A DNA stretch of 64,000 nucleotides from SAR324 cluster bacterium (lineage in GTDB: Bacteria; SAR324; NAC60-12), in assembly GCA_028281495.1 (NCBI GenBank), contig JANQJU010000050.1, forward strand, positions 1 through 64,000, written 5' to 3'. Every line of letters starts with the position of its first letter. Position 1 is the stretch's first letter. Under the pieces are notes generated by a model that was not told the origin of the DNA, ran no database searches, and saw nothing but the letters and a program-made list of their open reading frames with translations. The position numbers and the translations under genes are program-made. Positions 34,800 to 43,377 of this stretch are shown here, piece after piece.

Positions 34800-34931
34800 G
34801 AGTTGAAGAAAGGTAGAGTGTGCTTGTGGATCCCCCGTCTAGTACACGTCATTCAGTGTCCGTAAGCGCTTCAGTAGAAGCAAGTACGTGTATGTTACGA
34901 GCATGTTTGCGGACACTTTTCACTCTTCAAC
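34800..34931 (+). promoter_or_regulatory. structured 5' leader upstream of the PhnD-like gene
   Basis: In the 449-base gap before 34947, three nested pairings can be drawn. The outer one is GTTGAAG plus GAGTG (34802-34820) with CACTCTTCAAC (34921-34931), then AGTGTCCG (34855-34862) with CGGACACT (34910-34917), and inner GCTTC/GAAGC (34868-34881). A competing ACACGT/ACGTGT pair (34844-34849, 34886-34891) crosses the second. The outer stem ends two bases before the AGGAAGGAG ribosome site. This looks like a cis-regulatory RNA, but no known riboswitch core is recognised. Confidence 0.45.
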
Positions 34932-34946
34932 CCAGGAAGGAGAACT

Positions 34947-35795
34947 ATGGTCAGGAGTCGGTTAATCATTTTTGGAATCGTCAGTTTGTGCGTGAGTCTG
35001 GCAACCCCTGCGATGTCAAAAGAAACATCCCTTTCTAAGAAACCGTTGAGCTGGGGCATTGTTCCTCAGCAATCTGCAAAGCAACTCGCCAAATTGTGGA
35101 GTCCAATTTTGCGCTATATTTCTCAAAAATCAGGGATCTCGGTTCGATTCAAAACGGCAAAAGACATTCCAACGTTCGAACAACGAGTCAATGCGGGAGA
35201 TTATGATATTGCTTACATGAATCCTTATCATTATACGGTGTTTCATCAATCGACCGGATACCAGGCATTTGCAAAACAGAAAGATAAACGAATTCAGGGC
35301 ATTGTGGTGGTTCGCCGAGATAGCAATTATCAAACGGTTGATGAATTGAAGGGACAAACTTTGGTATTTCCATCGCCTGCGGCTTTTGCTGCTAGTGTCT
35401 TACCGCGTGCCTATTTTCGAAAACAAGCGTTATCCATCACGCCCAAGTATGTATCATCTCATGATTCAGTCTATAGAAATGTTGTCAAAGGGTTGGCACC
35501 TGCCGGAGGTGGGATTCAACGAACTTTCAACAATATCAGTCCGGAAATACGAGATCAGTTGCGAATTCTTTGGAAAACCCAACGATACACCCCTCATGCC
35601 TTTGCCGCGCATCCACGCGTTGCCCCCGACGTCATACAGCAGATTGTGCAAGTTTTGGTTTCCATGAATGGCGACCCAGAAGGAAAAAAATTGTTACAGC
35701 GCATCCGATTTCAAGGAGTCGAAACAGCTCAAAATTCCGATTGGAATGATGTTCGGACTTTAAATATAGATATCTTGAGTGCATTGACAAAATAG
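34947..35795 (+). CDS. PhnD/SsuA-like periplasmic substrate-binding protein
   Basis: 282 residues with a signal peptide (1-24, ending AMS) and strong AGGAAGGAG start. Motifs of the phosphonate/phosphite/transferrin-like binding family are present: LSWGIVPQQSAKQLAKLWSP, RVNAGDYDIAYMNPYHYTVF, GIVVVRRDS and LKGQTLVFPSPAAFAASVLPR. Such proteins bind phosphonate, phosphite, thiamine precursors or similar anions. No ABC permease or ATPase follows; instead a histidine kinase starts 13 bases later, so the protein probably acts as the sensor's periplasmic ligand receptor. The ligand is not predictable by eye. A structured leader precedes it. Confidence 0.9.
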   Translation: MVRSRLIIFGIVSLCVSLATPAMSKETSLSKKPLSWGIVPQQSAKQLAKLWSPILRYISQKSGISVRFKTAKDIPTFEQRVNAGDYDIAYMNPYHYTVFHQSTGYQAFAKQKDKRIQGIVVVRRDSNYQTVDELKGQTLVFPSPAAFAASVLPRAYFRKQALSITPKYVSSHDSVYRNVVKGLAPAGGGIQRTFNNISPEIRDQLRILWKTQRYTPHAFAAHPRVAPDVIQQIVQVLVSMNGDPEGKKLLQRIRFQGVETAQNSDWNDVRTLNIDILSALTK

Positions 35796-35808
35796 GCAGC
35801 GAGGGAAC

Positions 35809-37476
35809 ATGTCATTTCGACTGAAAACCATTTTAGGTGTCGGTTTGATCGAAGCACTACTGTTGCTGATTCTCATTTTCAGCAGTTTAAATTTTTTGCA
35901 GGAATCGACCGAAGATCAATTGGTCAAACGGGCCACCACAACCGCCACTTTATTTGCAACCACCACCAAGGATGGCGTGCTTTCGAGTGATTTGGCTTCG
36001 CTTGAAAGTTTTGTTGAAGAAGTTATGAGCAACGCAGATGTGGAATACGCACGTGTCATGGGAACGGAAGGACAGTTAGCAGCGGCAGGTGATCCTGCAC
36101 TACTCGAACGCCCCTTTCAAGAAGATACGAGCTATCCTTCCGTGCAAGATGGCATTTTTGATACATATGCCGAGATTCGAGAGGGGGGAGAGTTGTATGG
36201 CCGAGTCGAAATTGGTTTGTCGGTGGCAACCATTCAGTCTACTCTGCGAAACGCTCGAAATCACACACTGAGCATTGCCATTTTTGAATTGGTTTTATCC
36301 GCATTATTTTCATTTTTGTTAGGAACTTACCTAACGCGTCGCTTGCGTGGAATGGAACAAGCTGCACAAAAAATTTCTCAAGGAAAACTCGGAATTCAAG
36401 TCGTGGAAGCCGGCTCTGATGAGTTGACAAGACTTGCCCGAGCATTCAACACGATGTCTCACAATTTACAAGATGCTCAGCAAATCGTGCTTCAAACACA
36501 ACAAGAGTTGGAAGCAACCAATCGAGATCTGGAAGCAACGGTGGCTGAACGGACTCGAAATCTTGCCCAAAAGAACGAAGAGTTGGAAGATACAATGGAA
36601 TTATTAGCCCTAGAGCAGCAAAAACAATTGCAGCAAGCATTTACCGCAGGCATTGCCGAAAATGCAGTGGGTGTGCTGCATAATATTGGCAATGCTATAA
36701 CGCCCGCTTTTGTTAATGTGCAATTTCTTCAGGAACAGTACCGGACGGACTCTACATCCAAATATTTACGCAAAGTGCATCAGGCCTTGGAACAACAACT
36801 GGCGCACAGCAGCTTGGATGACTTTTTACGAAAAAATGCCAAAGGGCGTCAATTGCTTCCTTTTTTTGAACAAATCCTCAGCCAGCAGGAAACCACACGC
36901 CAACAAATTGCGGAGCATCTAGAAAGGATGGATGCCCAACTTACCTATGTTTCCGAATCGATTGCATTACAACAGAAATATGCTCAAACCGATTCAGTGA
37001 GTGAGGCCTATGAAGTCTCGAAAGTGTTTGGAGACGTCATGGCGATTTATAAAGCCGAGCTAGAGAAAAACCAAATCGATTTACAAATTCGAATGGAAGA
37101 AAACTTACCACCTGTGGGGGGAAACAAAAACAAATTGGTACAAGTGCTTTTGAATTTAATAAAAAATTCTGTAGAAAGCATTCAAGCACAAGCGATGAGT
37201 ACTCCTCAACAGATTCGAAAAATCGATATCCAGGTGAGTCGAGAACCCGAAGGTTATGTACAATTTGCCATTATAGACAATGGAAAAGGAGCCGATCAGG
37301 AAACCTTAGCAAAAGCATTCCAGTTTGGGTTCAGTACGAAAAATCGCACTTCTGGCTTTGGATTACATGATTTTGCGAATTTTGTACGTGCAAACAAAGG
37401 GGAGGTTTACTTTTCCTCTCCAGGCATCGGGGAAGGTGCAACCGTACATTTTACGCTTCCTCACGCCGAATCGTAA
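35809..37476 (+). CDS. sensor histidine kinase coupled to the PhnD-like protein
   Basis: 555 residues. A membrane helix (about 8-30), a small periplasmic domain, a second helix (about 155-175) and a HAMP domain (about 175-228) lead to a coiled coil (QQELEATNRDLEATVAERTR). The phosphoacceptor region is the variant H box GVLHNIGNAITP, with His291. The ATPase domain shows N box NLIKNSVES, G1 IIDNGKGAD, F box FQFGFSTK and G2 GFGLHDFANF. HNIGN-type kinases are known in several proteobacteria. No response regulator gene is adjacent. The gene follows a PhnD-like binding protein by 13 bases, supporting ligand relay from the periplasm to this kinase. Confidence 0.9.
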   Translation: MSFRLKTILGVGLIEALLLLILIFSSLNFLQESTEDQLVKRATTTATLFATTTKDGVLSSDLASLESFVEEVMSNADVEYARVMGTEGQLAAAGDPALLERPFQEDTSYPSVQDGIFDTYAEIREGGELYGRVEIGLSVATIQSTLRNARNHTLSIAIFELVLSALFSFLLGTYLTRRLRGMEQAAQKISQGKLGIQVVEAGSDELTRLARAFNTMSHNLQDAQQIVLQTQQELEATNRDLEATVAERTRNLAQKNEELEDTMELLALEQQKQLQQAFTAGIAENAVGVLHNIGNAITPAFVNVQFLQEQYRTDSTSKYLRKVHQALEQQLAHSSLDDFLRKNAKGRQLLPFFEQILSQQETTRQQIAEHLERMDAQLTYVSESIALQQKYAQTDSVSEAYEVSKVFGDVMAIYKAELEKNQIDLQIRMEENLPPVGGNKNKLVQVLLNLIKNSVESIQAQAMSTPQQIRKIDIQVSREPEGYVQFAIIDNGKGADQETLAKAFQFGFSTKNRTSGFGLHDFANFVRANKGEVYFSSPGIGEGATVHFTLPHAES

Positions 37477-37519
37477 GCCTCGCGAGCATAAATTCGGAAT
37501 TTATTCCGTGAATTCCTTC

Positions 37520-37554
37520 TTGACAAAATCTTGACGGTGATGATAATCAATTCG
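37520..37554 (+). promoter_or_regulatory. sigma70-like promoter with Fur-box-like sequence
   Basis: TTGACA (37520-37525), 16 bases, then GATAAT (37542-37547). The 19 bases 37536-37554 match the Fur consensus GATAATGATAATCATTATC at 13 positions and overlap the -10 element. A GGTCTC/GAGACC hairpin (37583-37619) lies in the predicted 5' leader. The downstream gene is the GNAT protein. Confidence 0.5.
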
Positions 37555-37651
37555 CCCTTAGGTTTAATAAACTCTTTAATGCGGTCTCAACTCATCTTGC
37601 GTTAGAAGTTGAAGAGACCCCGATTTTTGAGAACTCCGTCAAGAATGAGCT

Positions 37652-38371
37652 ATGGCTTTAGTTGAATCTGGAACATTAACTCGCCGAAATGCGAAAACGC
37701 AACCAGTACCCTATGAAGTCCACACTCTCAATATGAGCCATTTGGAAAAAGTGATGGAAATTCAAATGCTGGTTATTAAAAATATTGCTAAAGACAAATA
37801 TTATGAGCCAGACGATGAAGGTCTTTTTCGCCAAGGCCTTAAGCACGATGGATTAAGTTTTGGAATGTTTATTGAGGACCGAATCGCAGGTTACATGGTT
37901 TCGAATTTTCCGGAAGACGCAAAAATTCGGAATTATGGAGAGTATTTGGAACTACCCGAATCAGAAATGAGTTCTGTAATCAATTTTGAGTCCTCAGCGG
38001 TTCACCCGGATTTTCGCGGCTTGGGAATCAATGGACGATTGAAAAAACTCGCTGTGCATGAATTGGCTAATGTGGGTCGTGATCACGTGATCGGTACGGT
38101 ATCTCCCTACAATCTACCTAGCCTCAAAGCAAGCCTCTCTGCGGGAGTCGCCATACGGAAATTGAAATCGCTTTATGGAGGTCGATTGCGGTATGTTTAC
38201 CATGTGAACTACAAGACCCCCTATTATTTCGACAAGTCCGAATGCATCTTTGTCGAAGTAAGAAACCTCAAGCGCCAGCATGAATTATTAAGTCAAGGTT
38301 ATGCGGGTATTACCGTCCGAGGAACTATGGATTACTACGAAGTCGGTTTTGCACTCCCTAAGCATTCATAA
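37652..38371 (+). CDS. GNAT-fold N-acetyltransferase-like protein
   Basis: 239 residues. The core (about 20-170) fits the GNAT fold: LEKVMEIQMLVIKNI, the strand SFGMFIEDRIAGYMV, the motif SSAVHPDFRGLGINGRLKKLA (acetyl-CoA pyrophosphate loop of R/Q-x-x-G-x-G/A type) and HVIGTVSPYNLPSLKASLSAG. The C-terminal 60 residues are not typical and may select the acceptor. Acceptor unknown. The promoter overlaps a Fur-box-like sequence, so expression may depend on iron. A hairpin terminator separates it from the convergent AcuI-like gene. Confidence 0.82.
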   Translation: MALVESGTLTRRNAKTQPVPYEVHTLNMSHLEKVMEIQMLVIKNIAKDKYYEPDDEGLFRQGLKHDGLSFGMFIEDRIAGYMVSNFPEDAKIRNYGEYLELPESEMSSVINFESSAVHPDFRGLGINGRLKKLAVHELANVGRDHVIGTVSPYNLPSLKASLSAGVAIRKLKSLYGGRLRYVYHVNYKTPYYFDKSECIFVEVRNLKRQHELLSQGYAGITVRGTMDYYEVGFALPKHS

Positions 38372-38406
38372 ACCCTTGCCCTGCTTTTTTAAGGCAGGGT
38401 TCAGGG
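38371..38406. terminator. bidirectional hairpin terminator
   Basis: CCCTGC (38379-38384) and GCAGGG (38394-38399) pair around TTTTTTAAG, and the outer bases ACCCTTG/TTCAGGG can extend the stem with a small bulge. It lies between two convergent genes, with stops within 10 bases on either side. Confidence 0.65.
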
Positions 38407-38411
38407 CATCT

Positions 38412-39410
38412 TCACTCCAAATTTACCACCACATGCCCCACTTGTTTTCCCTGTAAGATCCGATCAATCTCCGGATTCAAAGCATCCAGTGAACACTCGG
38501 AGTTGAGACGTTCCAAGCCATCGACTTTCCATTTTTCATTTAATTGAGACCAAAGTGTTTTTCGCAATGTAATTGAACATCGAACCGAATCAATACCTAA
38601 CAAATTGATCCCTCTCAAAATAAAGGGATAAACCGTTAAATTTAAATCAGGAGACGCTACCAAGCCACAACAAGTTACCACTCCGCCGTATTGGGTTGCA
38701 CGAAGGGCTGCCGACAAAAAGTTTCCCCCTACGGTATCTACCACACCAGCCCAACGAGTTTTCAGCAATGGATTGTTGCTTGCATCATTAATCTCGTCAC
38801 GATGGACAACCGTTTGCGCTCCCAGCTCTTTTAAAAACGCTGTCTGTTCCAACTTTCCAGTTGCAGACACCACGGAATACCCAGCTTTAGATAAGATGCC
38901 TGTCGCTAAACTTCCCACTCCCCCCGTGGCACCTGTTACTAAAATCTCTCCCTGTTCTGGCGTGACCCCCATTTCGACGATTTTATAAACTGACAAAGCC
39001 GCAGTGAAACCTGCGGTACCGTACATCATGCTTTCTTTGAGGTTGAGCCCTTTAGGACAAGCAACTGCCCAGTTGGCTGGCACACGGATGTATTGCCCGA
39101 ATCCCCCCGGAGTGTTCATTCCCAAATCAAACCCTGTCACAATCACCTGATCTCCCGGTCGGAAGGAATCGTGCTTGCTAACCTCCACAACGCCCGCAGC
39201 ATCGATCCCAGGGGTGTGAGGATAACGACGCGTCACTCCACGATTCCCAGTAGCAGACAGGGCGTCTTTGTAATTTAAGGATGAATAGTGGACTCGAATT
39301 AACAACTCGCCTTCAGGGAGTTCATCAATTTTTTTTTCCGTAATGTTTCGGATGAATTGGTGGTCTTCAGTCTCACTTACGACCATTGCTCGAAAAGAGG
39401 TTTTATCCAT
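38412..39410 (-). CDS. acuI: acrylyl-CoA reductase AcuI/YhdH-type oxidoreductase
   Basis: 332 residues from the ATG at 39410 (GGAGAT upstream). It belongs to the zinc-free medium-chain dehydrogenases of the YhdH/YhfP/AcuI group: SSLNYKDALSATGNRG, HTPGIDAAGVV, GGFGQYIRVP, the NADPH loop VTGATGGVGSLATGIL and CCGLVASPDLNLTVYPFILRG. The zinc ligands of classic alcohol dehydrogenases are absent, as expected. AcuI reduces acrylyl-CoA to propionyl-CoA. Family assignment is firm; the symbol is by similarity of motifs and substrate is inferred. A palindrome of TetR-operator type lies about 60 bases upstream. Confidence 0.88.
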   Translation of the reverse strand: MDKTSFRAMVVSETEDHQFIRNITEKKIDELPEGELLIRVHYSSLNYKDALSATGNRGVTRRYPHTPGIDAAGVVEVSKHDSFRPGDQVIVTGFDLGMNTPGGFGQYIRVPANWAVACPKGLNLKESMMYGTAGFTAALSVYKIVEMGVTPEQGEILVTGATGGVGSLATGILSKAGYSVVSATGKLEQTAFLKELGAQTVVHRDEINDASNNPLLKTRWAGVVDTVGGNFLSAALRATQYGGVVTCCGLVASPDLNLTVYPFILRGINLLGIDSVRCSITLRKTLWSQLNEKWKVDGLERLNSECSLDALNPEIDRILQGKQVGHVVVNLE

Positions 39411-39469
39411 ATCATATCTCCATTCTTTGAGAGTCACTCGAAAGGATCGTTCGAACTCAAGTTATTAAA

Positions 39470-39479
39470 ACCGATCGGT
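39470..39479. promoter_or_regulatory. candidate TetR-type operator
   Basis: ACCGATCGGT is a perfect palindrome whose arms can be extended by AAAA/TTTT with a two-base offset. It sits 60 bases upstream of the AcuI-like start and five bases past the end of the YkgJ gene. TetR-family proteins such as AcuR control acuI in other bacteria; none is encoded here. Confidence 0.35.
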
Positions 39480-39483
39480 AGTT

Positions 39484-40272
39484 TTAGGTAGCATTGGGTG
39501 GGGGTTCATCTTCAGGTAGGAAAAATAAGCGTTCAAGCCTGTCTGGCTCCAATTGCTTGAATTTTACAAGCAGGCCCGGTTGTGGATCATGGAGATGGAC
39601 ATGGCCTTTGCCTTTACGTTGCTGCTCTTGCACAAACAGCATGACGCCAGCAGATATCGGTTGTTGTTTTAATGCTTCTGCAAAATGACGCACCGTTTCT
39701 TGCAAACCTGTGTCTTCTTCTACATCCAGTTGACAGCGTTTAGTTGCTAATAGGGCACGGCACCCCATGGGACGCACGGGATAAATGCCACAGTTCCCGG
39801 AATCGCGGAGTAGAAAGGGGCAGGGACGGTGCCCATGTTTTGTAAAATTTGGTTCTTGAGAAACTTGTTGCCAAAGAGTGTACCGCGTCTCGAGCGGCAT
39901 CTCATTCAGGATGTAATGAATGATCTCTTCAAACTCCAATCCGACAGCGTCCATGTCAGTGTAATAACAGCAGGCATCGCAACCAACACCGCAAGCAATG
40001 GGGGTTTGTTGGTTTTCCAAGGTATCCGCTGCCATGTTTGCAGCAAGACTATAGGTAGTGTGGGCGGCTCCGAGCAATCGGTTACGGTAAGGAAATGTTG
40101 ATGCCGGAAGGTCTTTCATCGTGTGCTGCAAACCATTCAAAAACTTTTGGACGGATATTCGTTGTGTACCCGCAGGTGCCTCCGACGGTGAGGGTTGGGG
40201 TTGCACGGCTTCGCTGCCTTCTATGATTCCAAATCGATACAAAAACCGTTTTTTTTGCTTTTTTTTTGGCAT
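39484..40272 (-). CDS. YkgJ family cysteine-cluster protein
   Basis: 262 residues. The cysteine cluster typical of YkgJ/CxxCxxCC proteins is clear: CGVGCDACCYY (Cys94, 98, 101, 102), then CPFLL, NCGIYPVRPMGCRALLATKRC (about 150-180), a likely Zn or Fe-S binding module. The N-terminus is basic (KKKQKKRFLYRFG) and the C-terminus (about 190-262) is helical and acidic. Function of the family is unproven; some members are thought to be metal-binding or Fe-S assembly-related. It follows the LpxH-like gene by 23 bases on the same strand. Confidence 0.85.
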   Translation of the reverse strand: MPKKKQKKRFLYRFGIIEGSEAVQPQPSPSEAPAGTQRISVQKFLNGLQHTMKDLPASTFPYRNRLLGAAHTTYSLAANMAADTLENQQTPIACGVGCDACCYYTDMDAVGLEFEEIIHYILNEMPLETRYTLWQQVSQEPNFTKHGHRPCPFLLRDSGNCGIYPVRPMGCRALLATKRCQLDVEEDTGLQETVRHFAEALKQQPISAGVMLFVQEQQRKGKGHVHLHDPQPGLLVKFKQLEPDRLERLFFLPEDEPPPNAT

Positions 40273-40295
40273 GGCCTCTCAATACGTTACGGAGT

Positions 40296-41078
40296 TTATT
40301 TGGCTTTGGACTCGCTAGATTCTTTGTCGAAATAGAGTGTGTGGAGTTTCCCTTGCGAATCCAGTTGAAGCACAGCCCGACATGATAGCCAATCGGGGAC
40401 GATTTTCAACGTGCCTGGATGCTGAGGCACTTGAATTTCTTTATTTTGGTGGAAGTGCCCAACAAAGTAAAAATCGACATCATGCAATACCGTTTCAGCA
40501 AAATGTTCAACTTCTTTTTCCGGGAAGGAAATTTTGAATTCTTGGTTGGTTTCTGCCAAGGTGGCTTCTAGTTTCCCAGCGATCCAGCGAGCTACAGGAG
40601 ATGGCATAGCCCGGAAAAACCACTCAAACGGGAGGCTACGAACGATTTTGCGCCATCGTAAATAAGAATGATCGTTAGAGTTGATTGTATCACCATGAAT
40701 GAAACCATATCGATGTTCTCCCCATGTGATATAGACATCATCGTGGATCAGATAGGTGAAGGGGAACTGAGTTCGCCAGTAGTCATTCCAAGTGCGGGGA
40801 AGTAACACCTCGCGGTTGCCGATCACAAACACAATTTCGACACCCCGTTGCTGTAATTCTTTAAAGGCTTGCATCACCTCGCGATTGGCTTCAGCCCAAA
40901 ATTTAGGAAGTGCCAACCACACTTTAAAAAGGTCCCCTAAGCATATCAACATACGTGCTTGTTTCAATTGAGATAGCATTGCAATGAATTCCGTATAGGG
41001 AGCATCTTGTTGATCAAGGTGGGAGTCAGTGACGATATAAAGGTAGCCTTCTGGTTGAGAAATGGAGATAGTTTTCAT
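40296..41078 (-). CDS. LpxH-like calcineurin-type metallophosphoesterase
   Basis: 260 residues from the ATG at 41078; the frame continues upstream to 41156 but would cross into the divergent gene's leader. The five motifs of the UDP-2,3-diacylglucosamine pyrophosphatase group are present, slightly altered: TDSH (17-20, usual SDxH), GDLF (48-51), GNRE (87-90, usual GN(H/R)D), FIHGD and GHFH. Glu in place of Asp in the GNxD motif is unusual and could alter metal use. LpxH acts in lipid A synthesis at the inner membrane; this may be a paralogue of unknown substrate. Confidence 0.82.
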   Translation of the reverse strand: MKTISISQPEGYLYIVTDSHLDQQDAPYTEFIAMLSQLKQARMLICLGDLFKVWLALPKFWAEANREVMQAFKELQQRGVEIVFVIGNREVLLPRTWNDYWRTQFPFTYLIHDDVYITWGEHRYGFIHGDTINSNDHSYLRWRKIVRSLPFEWFFRAMPSPVARWIAGKLEATLAETNQEFKISFPEKEVEHFAETVLHDVDFYFVGHFHQNKEIQVPQHPGTLKIVPDWLSCRAVLQLDSQGKLHTLYFDKESSESKAK

Positions 41079-41206
41079 ATCTTTTGGAAACTCCGATTCA
41101 GAGGATTTGGAATTGATTTTTACCAAGAGCATCTCGTATCGTGCGAGTTGGTTCAACCCTTATGACATGCTCTATTTTTACCAAAAAAAAACGTTTGGAA
41201 AAAACA

Positions 41207-42547
41207 ATGTCCCATACGGCATATCGGATTCTAGTGGTAGATGATGACACGAGCATTTTATTCCTATTGCGGAAGATGCTTGAGAAAGAACAACACGTTC
41301 CATTGTGTGCAGAAAGCGCATTCCAAGCCTTGAGTATCCTGGAGCGTGAACCTGTTGATATGATCTTGAGTGATATTGCCATGCCTAAAATGGATGGTTT
41401 GGAGTTTCTGCGTCGAGTGAAACATATCAAACCACACGTGCCGGTTGTTATCATGACTGCCGATCCCAATCTTCCGCGAGTCAAACTGGCATTACAAGAC
41501 GGAGCCTTAGATTTTCTGGAAAAGCCCTTTGATCTAGATCGAATCTTTCAAAGCATCCATCGCTATGCCTCGATCCGTTTGACCAGTCGCGTGATTAGCC
41601 TTCAAGACCGCTCCATTCTTTTAGTCTCTACGAGTGAAAAGAAACAACCGCAACTCACCAGATCTCTTCTTTCTACACGGGGAACCGTCACAACGATGCG
41701 CGATCCTGAAGAAGCCTTGCAGTTTGCCCAAAATGGCCCGGTCGACCTAGTCGTCTATGCAATGGGCAACGCTGTTCCCAATCCCAATTTTTTTACTCAG
41801 ATTGCCACATTACATCCAGCCGCCAAAACGATTTTTGTAGCAGAACAATACGATGGCAATCAAATGAATAGCCTGATTGGAGCGGCTCATGTGGATAGCA
41901 TTGTTTTTAAAAACAAAAATTTTTCAGAAGCCGATCTTGCGATTGCCGTACGCAAGCTGTTCAGTCAAGATATCTTTGGAATTGAAAAATACATGTGCTG
42001 GGGATTCGAACCCATCCAGCACACGACTCAGCATACGGATGATCGATTCAAATTTATCGAGATCATGTCGGAATATCTGCGGACGCTGAAAATTTCAGGC
42101 CGTTTCATTTCTCGGATGGAAAACGTGGCCGACGAATTTCTTTCCAATGCCCTGTATAATGCCCCCGTGGACGAAGCGGGGCGCTCCTTATACCGAGAAA
42201 CAGAAAGAACGAAAGGCCGAGCTTGCACCGAGCGAGAGAAGTGTTTGCTTTCTTATGTATATGACGGACGTTATTTTGGTCTCGCTATTCAAGATAACTT
42301 CGGTTCCCTTACGAAAGAGCAGGTATTTCGGGGCATCAAACGGTGTTTGGATGAAGAAGGAGCGCCTGCTCGCAAACGAGGGGGAGCTGGACTTGGCTTG
42401 TATCTTTCATTTCTAACGTTAAATAAATTCATTATTAACATTCAACCAGGAGTTCGGACCGAAATGATCGGACTTTGTAACGTACGGTCTTCTATGAAAG
42501 ATTTCGACCTCTTGGATAAATCTTTGAGCATCTTTGTGGAGCCGTGA
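41207..42547 (+). CDS. response regulator with REC, degenerate REC and GHKL ATPase domains
   Basis: 446 residues from the ATG at 41207. A REC domain (1-125) has VVDDD, Asp56 in ILSDIAMPKMDG and Lys near 107 (FLEKPFD). A second REC-fold segment (about 135-255) lacks the acidic pocket (LVSTSEKKQPQ) and Asp acceptor, so it is a pseudo-receiver. The C-terminal GHKL-type ATPase (about 290-435) shows N box VADEFLSNALYN, G1 AIQDNFGS and G2 RGGAGLGLYLS, closest in kind to anti-sigma or kinase ATPase domains; no H box is present. It is coupled to proC by a TGATG overlap, though the two are not functionally related. Confidence 0.85.
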   Translation: MSHTAYRILVVDDDTSILFLLRKMLEKEQHVPLCAESAFQALSILEREPVDMILSDIAMPKMDGLEFLRRVKHIKPHVPVVIMTADPNLPRVKLALQDGALDFLEKPFDLDRIFQSIHRYASIRLTSRVISLQDRSILLVSTSEKKQPQLTRSLLSTRGTVTTMRDPEEALQFAQNGPVDLVVYAMGNAVPNPNFFTQIATLHPAAKTIFVAEQYDGNQMNSLIGAAHVDSIVFKNKNFSEADLAIAVRKLFSQDIFGIEKYMCWGFEPIQHTTQHTDDRFKFIEIMSEYLRTLKISGRFISRMENVADEFLSNALYNAPVDEAGRSLYRETERTKGRACTEREKCLLSYVYDGRYFGLAIQDNFGSLTKEQVFRGIKRCLDEEGAPARKRGGAGLGLYLSFLTLNKFIINIQPGVRTEMIGLCNVRSSMKDFDLLDKSLSIFVEP

Positions 42548-43353
42548 TGAAGCTAGCGATTATCGGAGGAGGGAATATGGGTGGAGCCATTGCCCGTGCC
42601 TTGCTTCGCAACCAAACTCTTGCTGTCTCAGAGCTATTGATTGTCGAATCCGAATCGACCCGCCGAGAACAACTTGCTTCCGAATTGGGCTGTCAGACCC
42701 AAGAGGCCGTGGATTCCCATCTCAGCCAATTTGATGTGGTGTTGTTGGCGGTCAAGCCGCAAACTTCAGTCCCCGTAATGCGTTTGATGGTCTCTCACCT
42801 TCAATCCTCTCAGTTGGTCATTTCGATCATGGCTGGAATTTCGATTGCACAGCTGTCTCTGGAACTGAGGCATAGCAAATTGGTCCGAGGAATGCCGAAT
42901 GTGCCCGCTCAAATCGGGGAAGGCATGACTGGGTATTTCGCAACCAACGATGTGACAGAAATACAATTGGCCATGGTTCGAAATATTTTTAGCGCATTCG
43001 GTCACGCGGTAGCTGTCCCCAATGAGGACGCGATTGATGCCACAACGGCTGTTTCCGGAAGTGGGCCTGCTTACGTGTACTACGTTGCAGAACACATGAT
43101 GGCTGGCGCTAGAGCTTTAGGGTTTGCTGAAGAAGAGGCGACCCAATTGATACAGCAAACGATCAAAGGCGCTGTATTGCTGTGGGAGAGCCGTCAAACA
43201 CCAGTCGAAGAGTTACGTCGTCGGGTGACTTCCCCCGGAGGGACCACGGAAGCGGCAATTCAGTCATTCGATTCCCACCACGTGGGCGAGAATCTACAAG
43301 AAGGAATTCGCCAAGCGTATCAACGAGCAAAAGAATTGGCTCAAAATTCATAA
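42547..43353 (+). CDS. proC: pyrroline-5-carboxylate reductase
   Basis: 268 residues; ATG chosen in the overlap TGATG with the preceding gene (a GTG one codon upstream is also open). It reduces pyrroline-5-carboxylate to proline with NAD(P)H. The Rossmann loop GGGNMGGAIARALL starts near residue 8; SIMAGISIAQL, RGMPNVPAQIGEG, AVSGSGPAYVYYVAEHM and the family signature RVTSPGGTTEAAI are all present. Length is standard. Firm assignment. Confidence 0.97.
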   Translation: MKLAIIGGGNMGGAIARALLRNQTLAVSELLIVESESTRREQLASELGCQTQEAVDSHLSQFDVVLLAVKPQTSVPVMRLMVSHLQSSQLVISIMAGISIAQLSLELRHSKLVRGMPNVPAQIGEGMTGYFATNDVTEIQLAMVRNIFSAFGHAVAVPNEDAIDATTAVSGSGPAYVYYVAEHMMAGARALGFAEEEATQLIQQTIKGAVLLWESRQTPVEELRRRVTSPGGTTEAAIQSFDSHHVGENLQEGIRQAYQRAKELAQNS

Positions 43354-43377
43354 ATCTTTTGAAACGAAGGAACACTC

